Shown piece after piece: positions 35,909 to 43,523 of a stretch of 64,000 nt of DNA. Every line of letters starts with the position of its first letter. The stretch's first letter is position 1. The DNA comes from RBG-16-57-11 sp964503145. GTDB lineage: Bacteria > Chloroflexota > Anaerolineae > Anaerolineales > UBA4823. Below the pieces are notes generated by a model, which was not told the DNA's origin, ran no database searches, and worked only from the letters and a program-made list of their open reading frames with translations. Position numbers and translations under genes: made by a program. The stretch covers positions 186,001-250,000 of the forward strand of contig CAZCYV010000001.1 in assembly GCA_964503145.1 (NCBI GenBank), given 5' to 3'.

Positions 35909-37381
35909 TCAAGTTGCAATTAGCGTGCCATCCTCCAGAAGTCGCTCCACCTGGCAGCCAGATTGGCGCAGCATCGCCAACGCATCCTCCGAAATTGCCC
36001 CCTCTGCCCCTACCACAGTGACGTGCTTGGCCAGGCGCGCTTCGGCCAGCGAAAAACCGATCGCCGGATGAGATTCTTCCAGCAGGGTCTCTACAAGCGC
36101 CAGATCCCAGTTCGCCGCTCCCCAGGCATATAACGGTAATAAAATGTAATGATTGATTGGATGGGAACGTCCAACCGCTGGTTCGACAACATCTAGCTGG
36201 CGTTCAAGCGCTTGCTCAGCGCTCGGAGATATGGCTTCTTCACCTAAATCTTGGCAGGCAACGCCCCCGGAGCAATGGGCCGGGTGAGGCGCGTCTTGGT
36301 CTGCTTTATCCGGCAGGCAATTTGCCTCTTCGGATCGTCCCCGGAAAGCAGGCGCCTGATCCTTGCGTAAGTTTGCCGCCCACTGACGGAAAGCATCTAC
36401 GACCGGCAGGCGCTCGCCCTGAGGTGAATACCAGCTATCAGCAGCGTGTGGATCGCCCGGTTCGGCCGCCAACAGCCAGAAGTTGCACGCCTTTATCTCA
36501 GCAGGCGCCATCCTGTCAGGCAGGTCTGGCCCAACCTCGCCGCTCACCCAGCGCGCTGCGAGCAAGTTTTGACGAGCGTGTTGATACTTGCCAGTAGAAT
36601 CCTGCTGGGCGGAAGAGTCGCAGGCGGACCGCTGTCCGGCGCGCAGCAGAAAGATCGGTGGGCGATAACCTAGCTCTTCCTGGCAAATTGTCAGATACCA
36701 GTCGAAAATACAGAAACCAAGGTGATCTTGTTGCGCGTCCGATGGGTGATATGGCAAGGCATCTGGCCAGCGCTCCGGACCACCGGCTCCCCAATCCAAC
36801 GGGCGATTTTCGATCCAGGCGTAGGCGCCGATTGCCAGTGAATCGAGCAGCTTCGCGCTGCCCCGCCGCTTCAACCCCTTCAGTTCAGCGCGCAGGAAAG
36901 CCAGATCCCAATAGTCTCCACCCGGAGCCAGCGGCGGCGTGATCACCGTCAAGTCGCGTTCCTGAGCCAACTGGGCGACGGGGATGAAATCATCCAGGAA
37001 GCGCTCGACAAGATTACTCTGCGCCCATAGATGCCCAGGCCAGCTCCCTCGAGCGTTAGGCTGATGATAAAAAGCCACATAGCGGATGCCCCAGCGGGCA
37101 TACACATTAAAAAGCAGACCCAGCGTGTCCAATGCCGGCGGCCGAGCAGGGCTCAGGCAAAAGTGCAGCACGGGTTGGAGATCGGCCGAGAGCAAGCCGC
37201 GAATGAAATCTTCTGGAATAGCGCGCTCTGCAGGCGCCAGCAAAGTCAGCCACGACGCGCCCAGTTCGATCAACCGTGGCAGCCAGGTGTCCAGGTCGGC
37301 CCGGCGGTAATGCCGATAGTCAGGGTAATAGTGAAAGCCGATACGCGAGAATTCGGAATGGGTCGGGGGTTGCTGGTTCAT
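35909..37381 (-). CDS. TIM-barrel (glycoside hydrolase-like) protein with C-terminal Rossmann-like domain
   Basis: A 490-residue protein without signal peptide. The first 330 residues have a (beta/alpha)8 pattern of Chloroflexota glycoside hydrolase-like proteins: RIGFHYYPDYRHYRRADLDTW, LGASWLTLLAP, VLHFCLSPARPP, RYVAFYHQPNARGSW, FLDDFIPVAQLA, LLDSLAIGAYAWIENRPLDW and DHLGFCIFDWYLT. The last 80 residues (HYILLPLYAWGAANWDLALV ... KHVTVVGAEGAI) look like a small alpha/beta domain that often follows it. Catalytic carboxylates cannot be assigned. Four to 42 bases separate it from the FtsZ-like gene, so it is probably the first gene of that operon. It has an AAGAGG site nine bases before ATG. Confidence 0.6.
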   Translation of the reverse strand: MNQQPPTHSEFSRIGFHYYPDYRHYRRADLDTWLPRLIELGASWLTLLAPAERAIPEDFIRGLLSADLQPVLHFCLSPARPPALDTLGLLFNVYARWGIRYVAFYHQPNARGSWPGHLWAQSNLVERFLDDFIPVAQLAQERDLTVITPPLAPGGDYWDLAFLRAELKGLKRRGSAKLLDSLAIGAYAWIENRPLDWGAGGPERWPDALPYHPSDAQQDHLGFCIFDWYLTICQEELGYRPPIFLLRAGQRSACDSSAQQDSTGKYQHARQNLLAARWVSGEVGPDLPDRMAPAEIKACNFWLLAAEPGDPHAADSWYSPQGERLPVVDAFRQWAANLRKDQAPAFRGRSEEANCLPDKADQDAPHPAHCSGGVACQDLGEEAISPSAEQALERQLDVVEPAVGRSHPINHYILLPLYAWGAANWDLALVETLLEESHPAIGFSLAEARLAKHVTVVGAEGAISEDALAMLRQSGCQVERLLEDGTLIAT

Positions 37382-37488
37382 GCGCCTTGCCTCTTGGAAT
37401 ACAGCCTGAATTGTGCAAGGAGCATGCCATCTAAACCCCGAATCGATATAATGTTATCGAATCTGTAACGAAATTCTTATACAACCTT

Positions 37489-37497
37489 TGGTACAAT
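37489..37497 (+). promoter_or_regulatory. Extended -10 of the cnoX-like gene
   Basis: TGGTACAAT, an extended -10 on the plus strand, about 50 bases before the start codon. No good -35 is seen at 17 bases. It lies in the 167-base divergent region shared with the FtsZ-containing operon. Confidence 0.4.
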
Positions 37498-37548
37498 GCC
37501 AATGGGTTTATTGGTAGGATTGAGAATATTTTTGGAGGAGAAAGACCA

Positions 37549-38385
37549 ATGATGGCCTCAGATTTCATCAGAGATGTCTCCGAAGCCGACTTCGAATACG
37601 AAGTTTTGGCTTATTCTCAGCAAGTCCCGGTGATCGTGGACTTTTGGGCGGAATGGTGCGGGCCCTGCAAGATGCTTGGGCCGGTATTAGAGCGCCTGGC
37701 GAACGAAGCGCAGGGCGCGTTCCGCCTGGCGAAAGTAAATGTGGACGAGAATCAGAACCTTGCGCTACGCTACGGCATCCACAGCATCCCAGCGGTCAAG
37801 GCCTTCAAAGACGGTAAGATGGTGGCGGAATTCGTCGGCGTGCAACCTGAGCCGCGAATACGAGAATTCATCCGCAGCCTGGCGCCCAGTCCAGTCGATC
37901 TGGCCTTGGAAAAGGGGCACAGCTTGCTGGCCATCCAGCAAGCGCGCCAGGCAGAGCTGGCCTTCCGCCAGGCGCTCGAAGCGGCCCCCGAAAACACGAG
38001 TGCCGCGCTTGGCCTGGCAAAGAGTCTGTTGCTCCAGGGAAACACCGGGGAAGCGCTGAGGATCCTCGAGCGAATTCCTCCAAGCCGTGAATACAACGCT
38101 GCGCAGACTTTGCTGCCGCTGGCAAAAGCCATGGCGCGCCTCGAGCGTGGTGAAACCTTTACCAACGAAGACCCGCTCGACCCGGTTTTCGAGAATGCCA
38201 TGCGCCTGGTCAGGCGCGGGAATTACGAAGCGGCCATGGATGGGTTGCTGGATATCCTGCGCGAAAACAAGCGTTATCGAGATGGACTTGCCCGCCAGGC
38301 GATGGTCGCCTTGCTAGACCTGCTGGGCGACACGAACCCGATCACCCGGCAGTACCGTAATGAACTGGCCATGGTGCTGTTCTAG
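37549..38385 (+). CDS. cnoX: CnoX-like thioredoxin-TPR chaperedoxin
   Basis: A 278-residue fusion of an N-terminal thioredoxin domain (residues 5-110) with a C-terminal TPR region, the layout of CnoX (YbbN). The redox motif is WCGPC (C37, C40), unlike Escherichia coli CnoX, which has SxxC, so oxidoreductase activity is possible, as in the CnoX proteins of some other bacteria. The cis-Pro loop SIPAVKAF is intact. TPRs (ELAFRQALEAAPENTSAALG) hold client proteins. A strong GGAGGAG stands eight bases before the ATG; the second Met directly follows. A hairpin terminator follows the gene. Acts in the cytoplasm, protecting proteins under oxidative stress. Confidence 0.85.
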   Translation: MMASDFIRDVSEADFEYEVLAYSQQVPVIVDFWAEWCGPCKMLGPVLERLANEAQGAFRLAKVNVDENQNLALRYGIHSIPAVKAFKDGKMVAEFVGVQPEPRIREFIRSLAPSPVDLALEKGHSLLAIQQARQAELAFRQALEAAPENTSAALGLAKSLLLQGNTGEALRILERIPPSREYNAAQTLLPLAKAMARLERGETFTNEDPLDPVFENAMRLVRRGNYEAAMDGLLDILRENKRYRDGLARQAMVALLDLLGDTNPITRQYRNELAMVLF

Positions 38386-38421
38386 CTCAATTTCTTCATC
38401 GAATAATCCCTTAAAGGATGA

Positions 38422-38455
38422 CGCCTCCCAAATAAGGGAGGCGCCACTTTTTTCT
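38422..38455 (+). terminator. Rho-independent terminator of cnoX
   Basis: CGCCTCCC pairs with GGGAGGCG around AAATAA, followed by CCACTTTTTTC. It is 37 bases after the cnoX stop. Confidence 0.8.
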
Positions 38456-38751
38456 TTCATAAGCCTGCAAGCAGGCTTGAAAGACCCCACTATGACGTGT
38501 GCTGCGGAGTTTTGAACCTGCCTTCGCAGGTCAGGTCTCGCCTCATGGGATCCGCCTTGGCCGAAGCCTATCGCGTCACCTGCCGAAGATTGAGACCTTA
38601 ATAGAGAGTGTTGGCTCAAAACCGGGAAGCAGCAACACACTCACAGCAGGGCAATTATTTTATACCATAAAAGATAACGGGTGAGTAGACCCGCCAGATT
38701 AGAATTACCATTCGAATAACCTACAGAAAACTCAGCTTTAGCGCTTGACTC
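38456..38751. other. Non-coding stretch with palindromes between cnoX and asnS
   Basis: A gene-free stretch between convergent genes. It contains AAGCCTGC-AA-GCAGGCTT (38461-38478), ACCTGC-CTTC-GCAGGT (38516-38531) and a long-range pair AGGTCTC (38533-38539) with GAGACCT (38592-38598). These could be a small structured RNA or dispersed palindromic repeats. No promoter, open frame or tRNA was recognised; 38600-38751 shows nothing further. Confidence 0.4.
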
Positions 38752-40095
38752 TTACGGATACACCCGCTTGATCGTGCGCGGAAAAGCGATCGTTTCTCGA
38801 ATATGGGTGATGCCGGTCAACCAAGAGACCGTGCGCTCTACGCCCAGGCCAAAGCCGGAGTGCGGCACGCTGCCATACTTGCGCAAATCCAGATACCACT
38901 GGAATGCCGCTTCGGGCAGATTGTGCTCCCGCAGTCGCTGGCGCAGCAGATCGTAGCTGGAGATGCGCTCGCTTCCACCGATAATCTCTCCGTAGCCTTC
39001 TGGCGCAAGCAGATCAACGCTCTTGCACACCTCTGGCCGACCCGGCCATGGCTCCATATAGAACGCCTTGACCGCAGTGGGGTATCCATAGACAAAAACC
39101 GGCTTGTTGAAGCGCTGAGTGAGCGCAGTCTCATGGGGCGAGCCAAAATCCATACCCCATTCGATATCCAGAAGCGCTTTCTCTTCAGCATCATCTGTCT
39201 CTGCCTGGATCTGGCGAATCATCTGCAGCGCATCATCGTAGGAGATGCGCGGAAAAGGCGGAGCGACCTGCTCGAGCAAGGTAGTATCCCGGCCAAGCGA
39301 TTTGAGTTCTGGCTTGCAACGGCGCAACACGGTCTGGACGATATGAGTGACGAACTGTTCCTCGATCTCCATGAGTTGCTCCAGATCGCAGAAGGCGATC
39401 TCTGGCTCGACCATCCAAAATTCGGTCAGGTGGCGGCGGGTCTTGGATTTTTCGGCGCGGAAAGTCGGCCCAAAGCAGTAGACCTTTCCAAAAGCGAAAA
39501 TGTTGGCTTCATTGTAAAGCTGGCCGCTTTGAGCCAAATAAGCCATGCCTTCGTCGAAGTAGGGCGTCTCGAACAGCGTGGTGGTTCCCTCACAAGCCGC
39601 CGGAGTCAGGATGGGCGTGTCCATATGAGTGTAGCCGTTCGTATCCAGCCACTCCCGAATCGCCTGGATAACCACGGTGCGCACGCGCAGAATGGCCCAC
39701 TGGCTGGGCATACGGATCCAAAGATGGCGGTTATCCAGGGCAAAATCCACCCCATGCTCTTTGAGCGCCATCGGATAATCCTCTGCGGCAGCCTGCACGA
39801 CGCGCAGATCTTTGATGCCCAGTTCGTAACCGCCGGGAATACCGGGGGCGCGCTGATCGGCGCGCACGACGCCGGTGACGATGATCGACGACTCTTGTGG
39901 CAGGTGGCTGATTTGGTCAAACAGTTCGGCGGATAGATCGCCCTTAAAGGCCACACATTGCGCAAAACCATAGCCATCTCGCACCAGCAGAAAGACCAGC
40001 TTGCCCTTGTCGGTGCGGTTGTAAACCCACCCCTGTAAAGTCACTTCCTGGCCTTCGTGCTGGGCAAGCTCGGAAATACGGACGATTGGCGCCAT
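38752..40095 (-). CDS. asnS: Asparaginyl-tRNA synthetase
   Basis: A 447-residue class IIb synthetase that charges tRNA-Asn. The N-terminal OB-fold anticodon-binding domain (VTLQGWVYNRTDKGKLVFLL) is followed by class II motif 2 (PTFRAEKSKTRRHLTEFWMV) and motif 3 (GFGLGVERTVSWLTGI). The length is normal for AsnRS, and the HLTEFWMVEPE signature separates it from AspRS. A GAGGAG site precedes the ATG, and only 39 bases separate it from aspS upstream, so both form one operon controlled by the leader upstream of aspS. The presence of AsnRS suggests direct synthesis of Asn-tRNA. Confidence 0.95.
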   Translation of the reverse strand: MAPIVRISELAQHEGQEVTLQGWVYNRTDKGKLVFLLVRDGYGFAQCVAFKGDLSAELFDQISHLPQESSIIVTGVVRADQRAPGIPGGYELGIKDLRVVQAAAEDYPMALKEHGVDFALDNRHLWIRMPSQWAILRVRTVVIQAIREWLDTNGYTHMDTPILTPAACEGTTTLFETPYFDEGMAYLAQSGQLYNEANIFAFGKVYCFGPTFRAEKSKTRRHLTEFWMVEPEIAFCDLEQLMEIEEQFVTHIVQTVLRRCKPELKSLGRDTTLLEQVAPPFPRISYDDALQMIRQIQAETDDAEEKALLDIEWGMDFGSPHETALTQRFNKPVFVYGYPTAVKAFYMEPWPGRPEVCKSVDLLAPEGYGEIIGGSERISSYDLLRQRLREHNLPEAAFQWYLDLRKYGSVPHSGFGLGVERTVSWLTGITHIRETIAFPRTIKRVYP

Positions 40096-40134
40096 ACGTA
40101 CTCTCCTCTTCTCGATAGTCCAATTTGAGCAGGG

Positions 40135-41901
40135 TTATTCTATCACCTGAATATGCAATTCCTTGAGCTGCTGCGGCTCGACTGGCGAGGGTGCATCGGC
40201 CATCACGTCTCGGGCAACCTGATTCTTGGGAAAGGCGATCACCTCGCGGATGTTCGGCTCATCTGCCAGGATCATGCAGATGCGGTCGATGCCCGGGGCG
40301 ATGCCGCCATGAGGCGGTGTGCCGTATTCGAAGGCGTCCAGCATGTGGCCAAAACGTTCCCGCGCCACTTTGGGGTCCAAGCCGATCAGGCTGAAGACCT
40401 TTTCTTGAAGCTGGCGATCGTGGATGCGGATCGATCCGCCGCCAACTTCGTAATTGTTCAGCACCAGGTCGTATTGTTGGCCGCGCGCCCGGCCGGGATC
40501 GACATCCAACAAGGGGATATCCTCCGGCATCGGCGCAGTGAACAAGTGGTGGCTGGGATCCCAACGTTGCTCTTCTTCGTTCCAAGTGACAAATGGGAAA
40601 TCGATCACCCAGCAGAACGCCAATACATTCTTGTCTATCAGACCCAAACGCTCGCCGAGCAACACGCGCAGACGGCCTAAAGCCTCGAACACCACAGTCG
40701 GACGGTCAGCGACGATCAGCAACAGATCGCCCGGCTCAGCTCCCATGCGTTCCTCGATCGCGCGCAACCGTTCAGGAGCCAGGAAACGGGCAAAAGAGGA
40801 GCGCGGTTCGCCCTCCCAGGGGATAGCGTGATAAGCCAGGCCTTTGGCGCCGAATTTCTTGACATATTCGGTCAGTTCATCGAGTTGTTTACGGCTGGTT
40901 TCGGCTTGACCTTTGACGTTGATGCCGCGCACATGCCCGCCTTCCGCAACTACGCTTTCGAAGACCTTGAACCCACTGCCAGGCGCTAAGTCGGTCAGGT
41001 TTTTCAGCTCCAGGCCAAAGCGCAGGTCGGGGTTGTCTTTGCCAAAGCGTTCCATCGCCTCTTGATAGGTCAGGCGCGGCCAGGGGCTGGCTAGCAACCG
41101 CTTATGAGGCAGCAGTTTAGCCACTAACTGGGTGAACAAATCTTCGGTCAGATTCATCACATCTTCCCTCTCAACGAAGGACATCTCAAAATCAAGCTGG
41201 GTGAATTCGGGCTGGCGGTCGCCGCGCTGATCTTCATCACGAAAACAACGAGCGATCTGAAAATAGCGTTCCACCCCAGCGACCATGAGCATCTGTTTCA
41301 ACTGCTGAGGCGATTGGGGCAAAGCATAGAATTCGCCAGGGTGGATGCGCGAGGGAACCAGATAGTCCCGTGCCCCTTCGGGCGTGGTTTTGAACAAGAT
41401 TGGGGTCTCGACCTCGATGAAGCCACGCTCGCTCAGGTAATCACGGATGAATTTGACCACTTTATGGCGTAACTCCAGGTTTTGGCGCATCCGATCGCGG
41501 CGCAGATCCAAATAGCGGTAGCGCAAACGCAAGTGTTCCTCGGTTTCCTCTTCCTTGTTGATCGCGAACGGCGGGGTGCGCGCTGGATTGAGCACGACAA
41601 CACGCTGAGCCAACACCTCGATTTCACCGGTGGGTAAATTTGGGTTTTCGGCGCCGGGCAAGCGCGGCCGCACATCCCCTTCGACCTGGACTACCCACTC
41701 CAGACGTACCGGGTCGAGCGTCTGGCGCGCTTCGTCGGGAGTATCAGCGTCGGCGACCACCTGAACCAGCCCAAAGCGGTCACGCAGGTCGATGAAAGTC
41801 ACTCCGCCGTGATCGCGCCGGCGATGCACCCAACCCGCCAGTTTCACCCGTTGGCCAACATGTTCCCGACGCAGCTCGCCGCATGTATGAGTTTTGTACA
41901 T
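40135..41901 (-). CDS. aspS: Aspartyl-tRNA synthetase
   Basis: A 588-residue bacterial-type AspRS. The N-terminal OB fold (VGQRVKLAGWVHRRRDHGGV) binds the anticodon, motif 2 is FQIARCFRDEDQRGDRQPEF, the bacterial GAD insertion domain is present between motifs 2 and 3, and motif 3 contains GGIAPGIDRICMIL. The length agrees with the family (about 590). The ATG is directly preceded by GGAGGAG, which itself lies two bases after a T-rich terminator. First gene of the aspS-asnS operon. Whether it also charges tRNA-Asn cannot be decided from the sequence, but asnS in the same operon makes that unnecessary. Confidence 0.96.
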   Translation of the reverse strand: MYKTHTCGELRREHVGQRVKLAGWVHRRRDHGGVTFIDLRDRFGLVQVVADADTPDEARQTLDPVRLEWVVQVEGDVRPRLPGAENPNLPTGEIEVLAQRVVVLNPARTPPFAINKEEETEEHLRLRYRYLDLRRDRMRQNLELRHKVVKFIRDYLSERGFIEVETPILFKTTPEGARDYLVPSRIHPGEFYALPQSPQQLKQMLMVAGVERYFQIARCFRDEDQRGDRQPEFTQLDFEMSFVEREDVMNLTEDLFTQLVAKLLPHKRLLASPWPRLTYQEAMERFGKDNPDLRFGLELKNLTDLAPGSGFKVFESVVAEGGHVRGINVKGQAETSRKQLDELTEYVKKFGAKGLAYHAIPWEGEPRSSFARFLAPERLRAIEERMGAEPGDLLLIVADRPTVVFEALGRLRVLLGERLGLIDKNVLAFCWVIDFPFVTWNEEEQRWDPSHHLFTAPMPEDIPLLDVDPGRARGQQYDLVLNNYEVGGGSIRIHDRQLQEKVFSLIGLDPKVARERFGHMLDAFEYGTPPHGGIAPGIDRICMILADEPNIREVIAFPKNQVARDVMADAPSPVEPQQLKELHIQVIE

Positions 41902-41913
41902 GCTCTCCTCCGT

Positions 41914-41948
41914 AAAAAAATCGCCCTACGCAGTTTGCGTGGGGCGAT
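41914..41948 (-). terminator. Attenuator terminator in the aspS leader
   Basis: In the minus direction ATCGCCC-C-ACGCA pairs with TGCGT-A-GGGCGAT around AAC (12 bp and one mismatch), followed by seven T. The aspS Shine-Dalgarno begins two bases later. The 5' arm ATCGCCC can instead pair with an identical GGGCGAT in the leader-peptide ORF (plus 41993-41999), which would form an antiterminator. Confidence 0.82.
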
Positions 41949-41967
41949 AGATCGGCAAAATCAAGGC

Positions 41968-42066
41968 TTAGTCATTCCACTGCCTGAACTCCATCGCCCG
42001 GCGCGGCTGATTATTATTATCAGCATCATTGTAATTCGAACCAGGAGAAGGAGGCAGCAGGAACAT
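41968..42066 (-). CDS. Asn/Asp-rich leader peptide of the aspS-asnS operon
   Basis: A 32-codon ORF from ATG (42064-42066) to TAA (41968-41970), between a sigma70-type promoter and the attenuator. It has six Asn (all AAT) and three Asp; the core is NYNDADNNN (residues 11-19) and it ends in WND. GAGG is about ten bases upstream of its ATG. When aspartyl- or asparaginyl-tRNA is scarce, ribosomes would stall on the core codons, leaving codons 22-25 (which contain GGGCGAT) free to pair with the terminator's 5' arm and let RNA polymerase enter aspS. This is the ribosome-mediated attenuation known for pheST and amino acid operons; here it is inferred from sequence. Confidence 0.75.
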   Translation of the reverse strand: MFLLPPSPGSNYNDADNNNQPRRAMEFRQWND

Positions 42067-42094
42067 TGTTCAGAGACCTCGATTTGTGTATGTG

Positions 42095-42123
42095 ATTATA
42101 GCATGGCAAAGGTCAACCGTGAA
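42095..42123 (-). promoter_or_regulatory. Promoter of the aspS-asnS leader
   Basis: TATAAT (plus 42095-42100, minus direction) with TTCACG (42118-42123) 17 bases upstream. Transcription would begin near 42088, about 22 bases before the leader-peptide ATG. Confidence 0.65.
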
Positions 42124-42168
42124 GACCTATACGCCTTCGAATCCAAGATTCATCAGACCGACTCAGTC

Positions 42169-42858
42169 TCAGAATGACTCCGTCTCGTCTTCCAGGTCCA
42201 TGTCCTCCACCTGGTCGATGACCGCTTCATCGGCAAAGCCTTCGCCTTTCTTACCCGATGAGATGTGGAATTCACTGGGCCGTTCACCTTGCTCAAAATT
42301 AGCTAACACAATGATCGCTCGGGCGGTGCTGGTTCCCGAATTTTTCCAACGGTGACGGCGCTGCGCGGCAAAGATCAGGCTGTCCCCTTCTTGCAGGATG
42401 AACTTTTGCCCTTCCACGTCATATTCGATCTGCCCAGAGACGCAAAACACGAACTCGCTGCCGCTGTGCAACATGCCAAAAGGCCCGCTGCTGGCGCCCG
42501 GCTCCAGCGTGAGCATAAATGGCTCCATGCGGCCGGTAAACGCTTCACCCCCCAACCCCATCCACTGGCCATTGGGGATGGGAACTCTTTTGCGCTCATC
42601 AGCCTTGCGAAAGACGACATCTTGCTTCGGCGGCTCGAGGCGGAAAAAGGCCGTGATCGGCACTTCAAGCGCCTCTGCCAGCTTATACAAGGTGCTGACG
42701 GACGGAGAAGTGCGCCCGCGCTCGATCATGCTCAACGCGTTGGTGGATAAGCCGCTGGCGCGCGCCAGAGAACGCATCGATTTGCCGCGCTCCACACGCA
42801 ACTGGCGCAAGCGCGCTCCAACATCAACCGTCAACACGTCTTTGTCGAATAATTCCAT
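42169..42858 (-). CDS. XRE-family regulator with C-terminal cupin domain
   Basis: A 229-residue transcription factor. The N-terminal helix-turn-helix of the XRE type covers about residues 13-70 (LRQLRVERGKSMRSLARASG and NALSMIERGRTSPSVSTLYK), followed by a cupin_2 barrel (about 110-185) with the metal- or ligand-site histidine in LHSGSEFVFCVSGQIEYD and QRRHRWKNSG. An acidic tail (EDMDLEDETESF) ends the protein. Such proteins respond to small ligands such as polyamines or amino acids. Start at ATG 42856-42858 (GGAGG five bases away) rather than the ATG or TTG just upstream. It is divergent from the membrane-protein gene at 43038; inverted repeats in the gap may be its operator. Confidence 0.82.
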   Translation of the reverse strand: MELFDKDVLTVDVGARLRQLRVERGKSMRSLARASGLSTNALSMIERGRTSPSVSTLYKLAEALEVPITAFFRLEPPKQDVVFRKADERKRVPIPNGQWMGLGGEAFTGRMEPFMLTLEPGASSGPFGMLHSGSEFVFCVSGQIEYDVEGQKFILQEGDSLIFAAQRRHRWKNSGTSTARAIIVLANFEQGERPSEFHISSGKKGEGFADEAVIDQVEDMDLEDETESF

Positions 42859-42902
42859 CATCGCCTCCAAATCATAGACCGCTTGTTAGACAGAACAGGA
42901 TG

Positions 42903-42944
42903 ATTATACACAAACTACAAATTTTTTGTACACGGTTTTAACCG
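42903..42944. promoter_or_regulatory. Promoter and candidate operators of the XRE-cupin gene
   Basis: A minus-direction TATAAT (42903-42908) is 44 bases before the regulator's start. Two inverted repeats flank it upstream: TACAAA-TTT-TTTGTA (42916-42930) and CGGTT-TT-AACCG (42933-42944). Both fall at the -35 and upstream positions, where an autoregulator would bind. Confidence 0.42.
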
Positions 42945-43037
42945 ATCTTGCCACACCTGGGCGCAGACTTGTGCAATCCACCAACTGGATTCTGTGAGCC
43001 AAGATCCTTAAGCTGACACGCGAACTTAGAGAAGTTT

Positions 43038-43511
43038 ATGTTACCATTAAGCTTGAAAATGAACGTCGCTTCTGCCCCAGAAAAGAAGACTGCGAAACCT
43101 AAAAACGACGACAAGGGCTGTTTGATCGGATGCCTGATCATTGCAGTTCTGGGAGTGATTGGTATATTCCCGTGGGTGCGAAATTTCCCCTATTCCTACC
43201 CAATCGGGTTCTCTGACCATTACCTCATTGTTGAAATCCCCGCGTTCATCGCCCGCTATCTGCCGGCAGGATTTCCAACCGAGATCCCTTTTCAACCGCC
43301 GCGTTATGTGACGCTGCCCCCCAACCTGATGGGCATCCTGATTTCGCTGGTAATTACCTGTTTGGCCTGCCTGCTTTTCGTGATACTATATACGCTGCGT
43401 GGAACAGTGCCCTGGATCGTTCGGTTAGCCATCAGCTTGGTCGGTTTGTTGGTGCTTGGATGGATTGTCCAGGCCATATTGAACTGGTTGTTCATGCCTG
43501 CTTTACAGTAA
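43038..43511 (+). CDS. Small membrane protein with three hydrophobic helices
   Basis: A 157-residue protein. After a charged N-terminus (SAPEKKTAKPKNDDKG) come a helix (LIGCLIIAVLGVIGIFPWV), an extracytoplasmic loop of about 50 residues rich in Pro and aromatics, and two helices at the C-terminus (GILISLVITCLACLLFVILY and LVGLLVLGWIVQAILNWLF). No family recognised. No clear Shine-Dalgarno; ATG 43059 is an alternative start. The histidine kinase gene starts 12 bases after it, so the two may be translated from one mRNA; the protein could be a sensor partner, but this is inferred from position only. Confidence 0.55.
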   Translation: MLPLSLKMNVASAPEKKTAKPKNDDKGCLIGCLIIAVLGVIGIFPWVRNFPYSYPIGFSDHYLIVEIPAFIARYLPAGFPTEIPFQPPRYVTLPPNLMGILISLVITCLACLLFVILYTLRGTVPWIVRLAISLVGLLVLGWIVQAILNWLFMPALQ

Positions 43512-43523
43512 TCAAGACCGCCA

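Noticed and set aside
34700..37381. FtsZ locus as a standard division (dcw) cluster
   Set aside because: No ftsA, ftsQ, ftsW or mur genes are near, and the FtsZ T7 loop is altered.
38516..38531. tRNA or SRP RNA in the cnoX-asnS gap
   Set aside because: Neither a cloverleaf nor conserved SRP sequence could be found.
42020..42050. tRNA T-arm-like GGTTCGAATTAC
   Set aside because: No matching acceptor or anticodon arms; the bases lie in the leader-peptide ORF.
41902..42168. T-box riboswitch upstream of aspS
   Set aside because: The T-box core (AGGGUGGNACCGCG) is not present; the leader ORF and alternative GGGCGAT pairing explain the terminator better.
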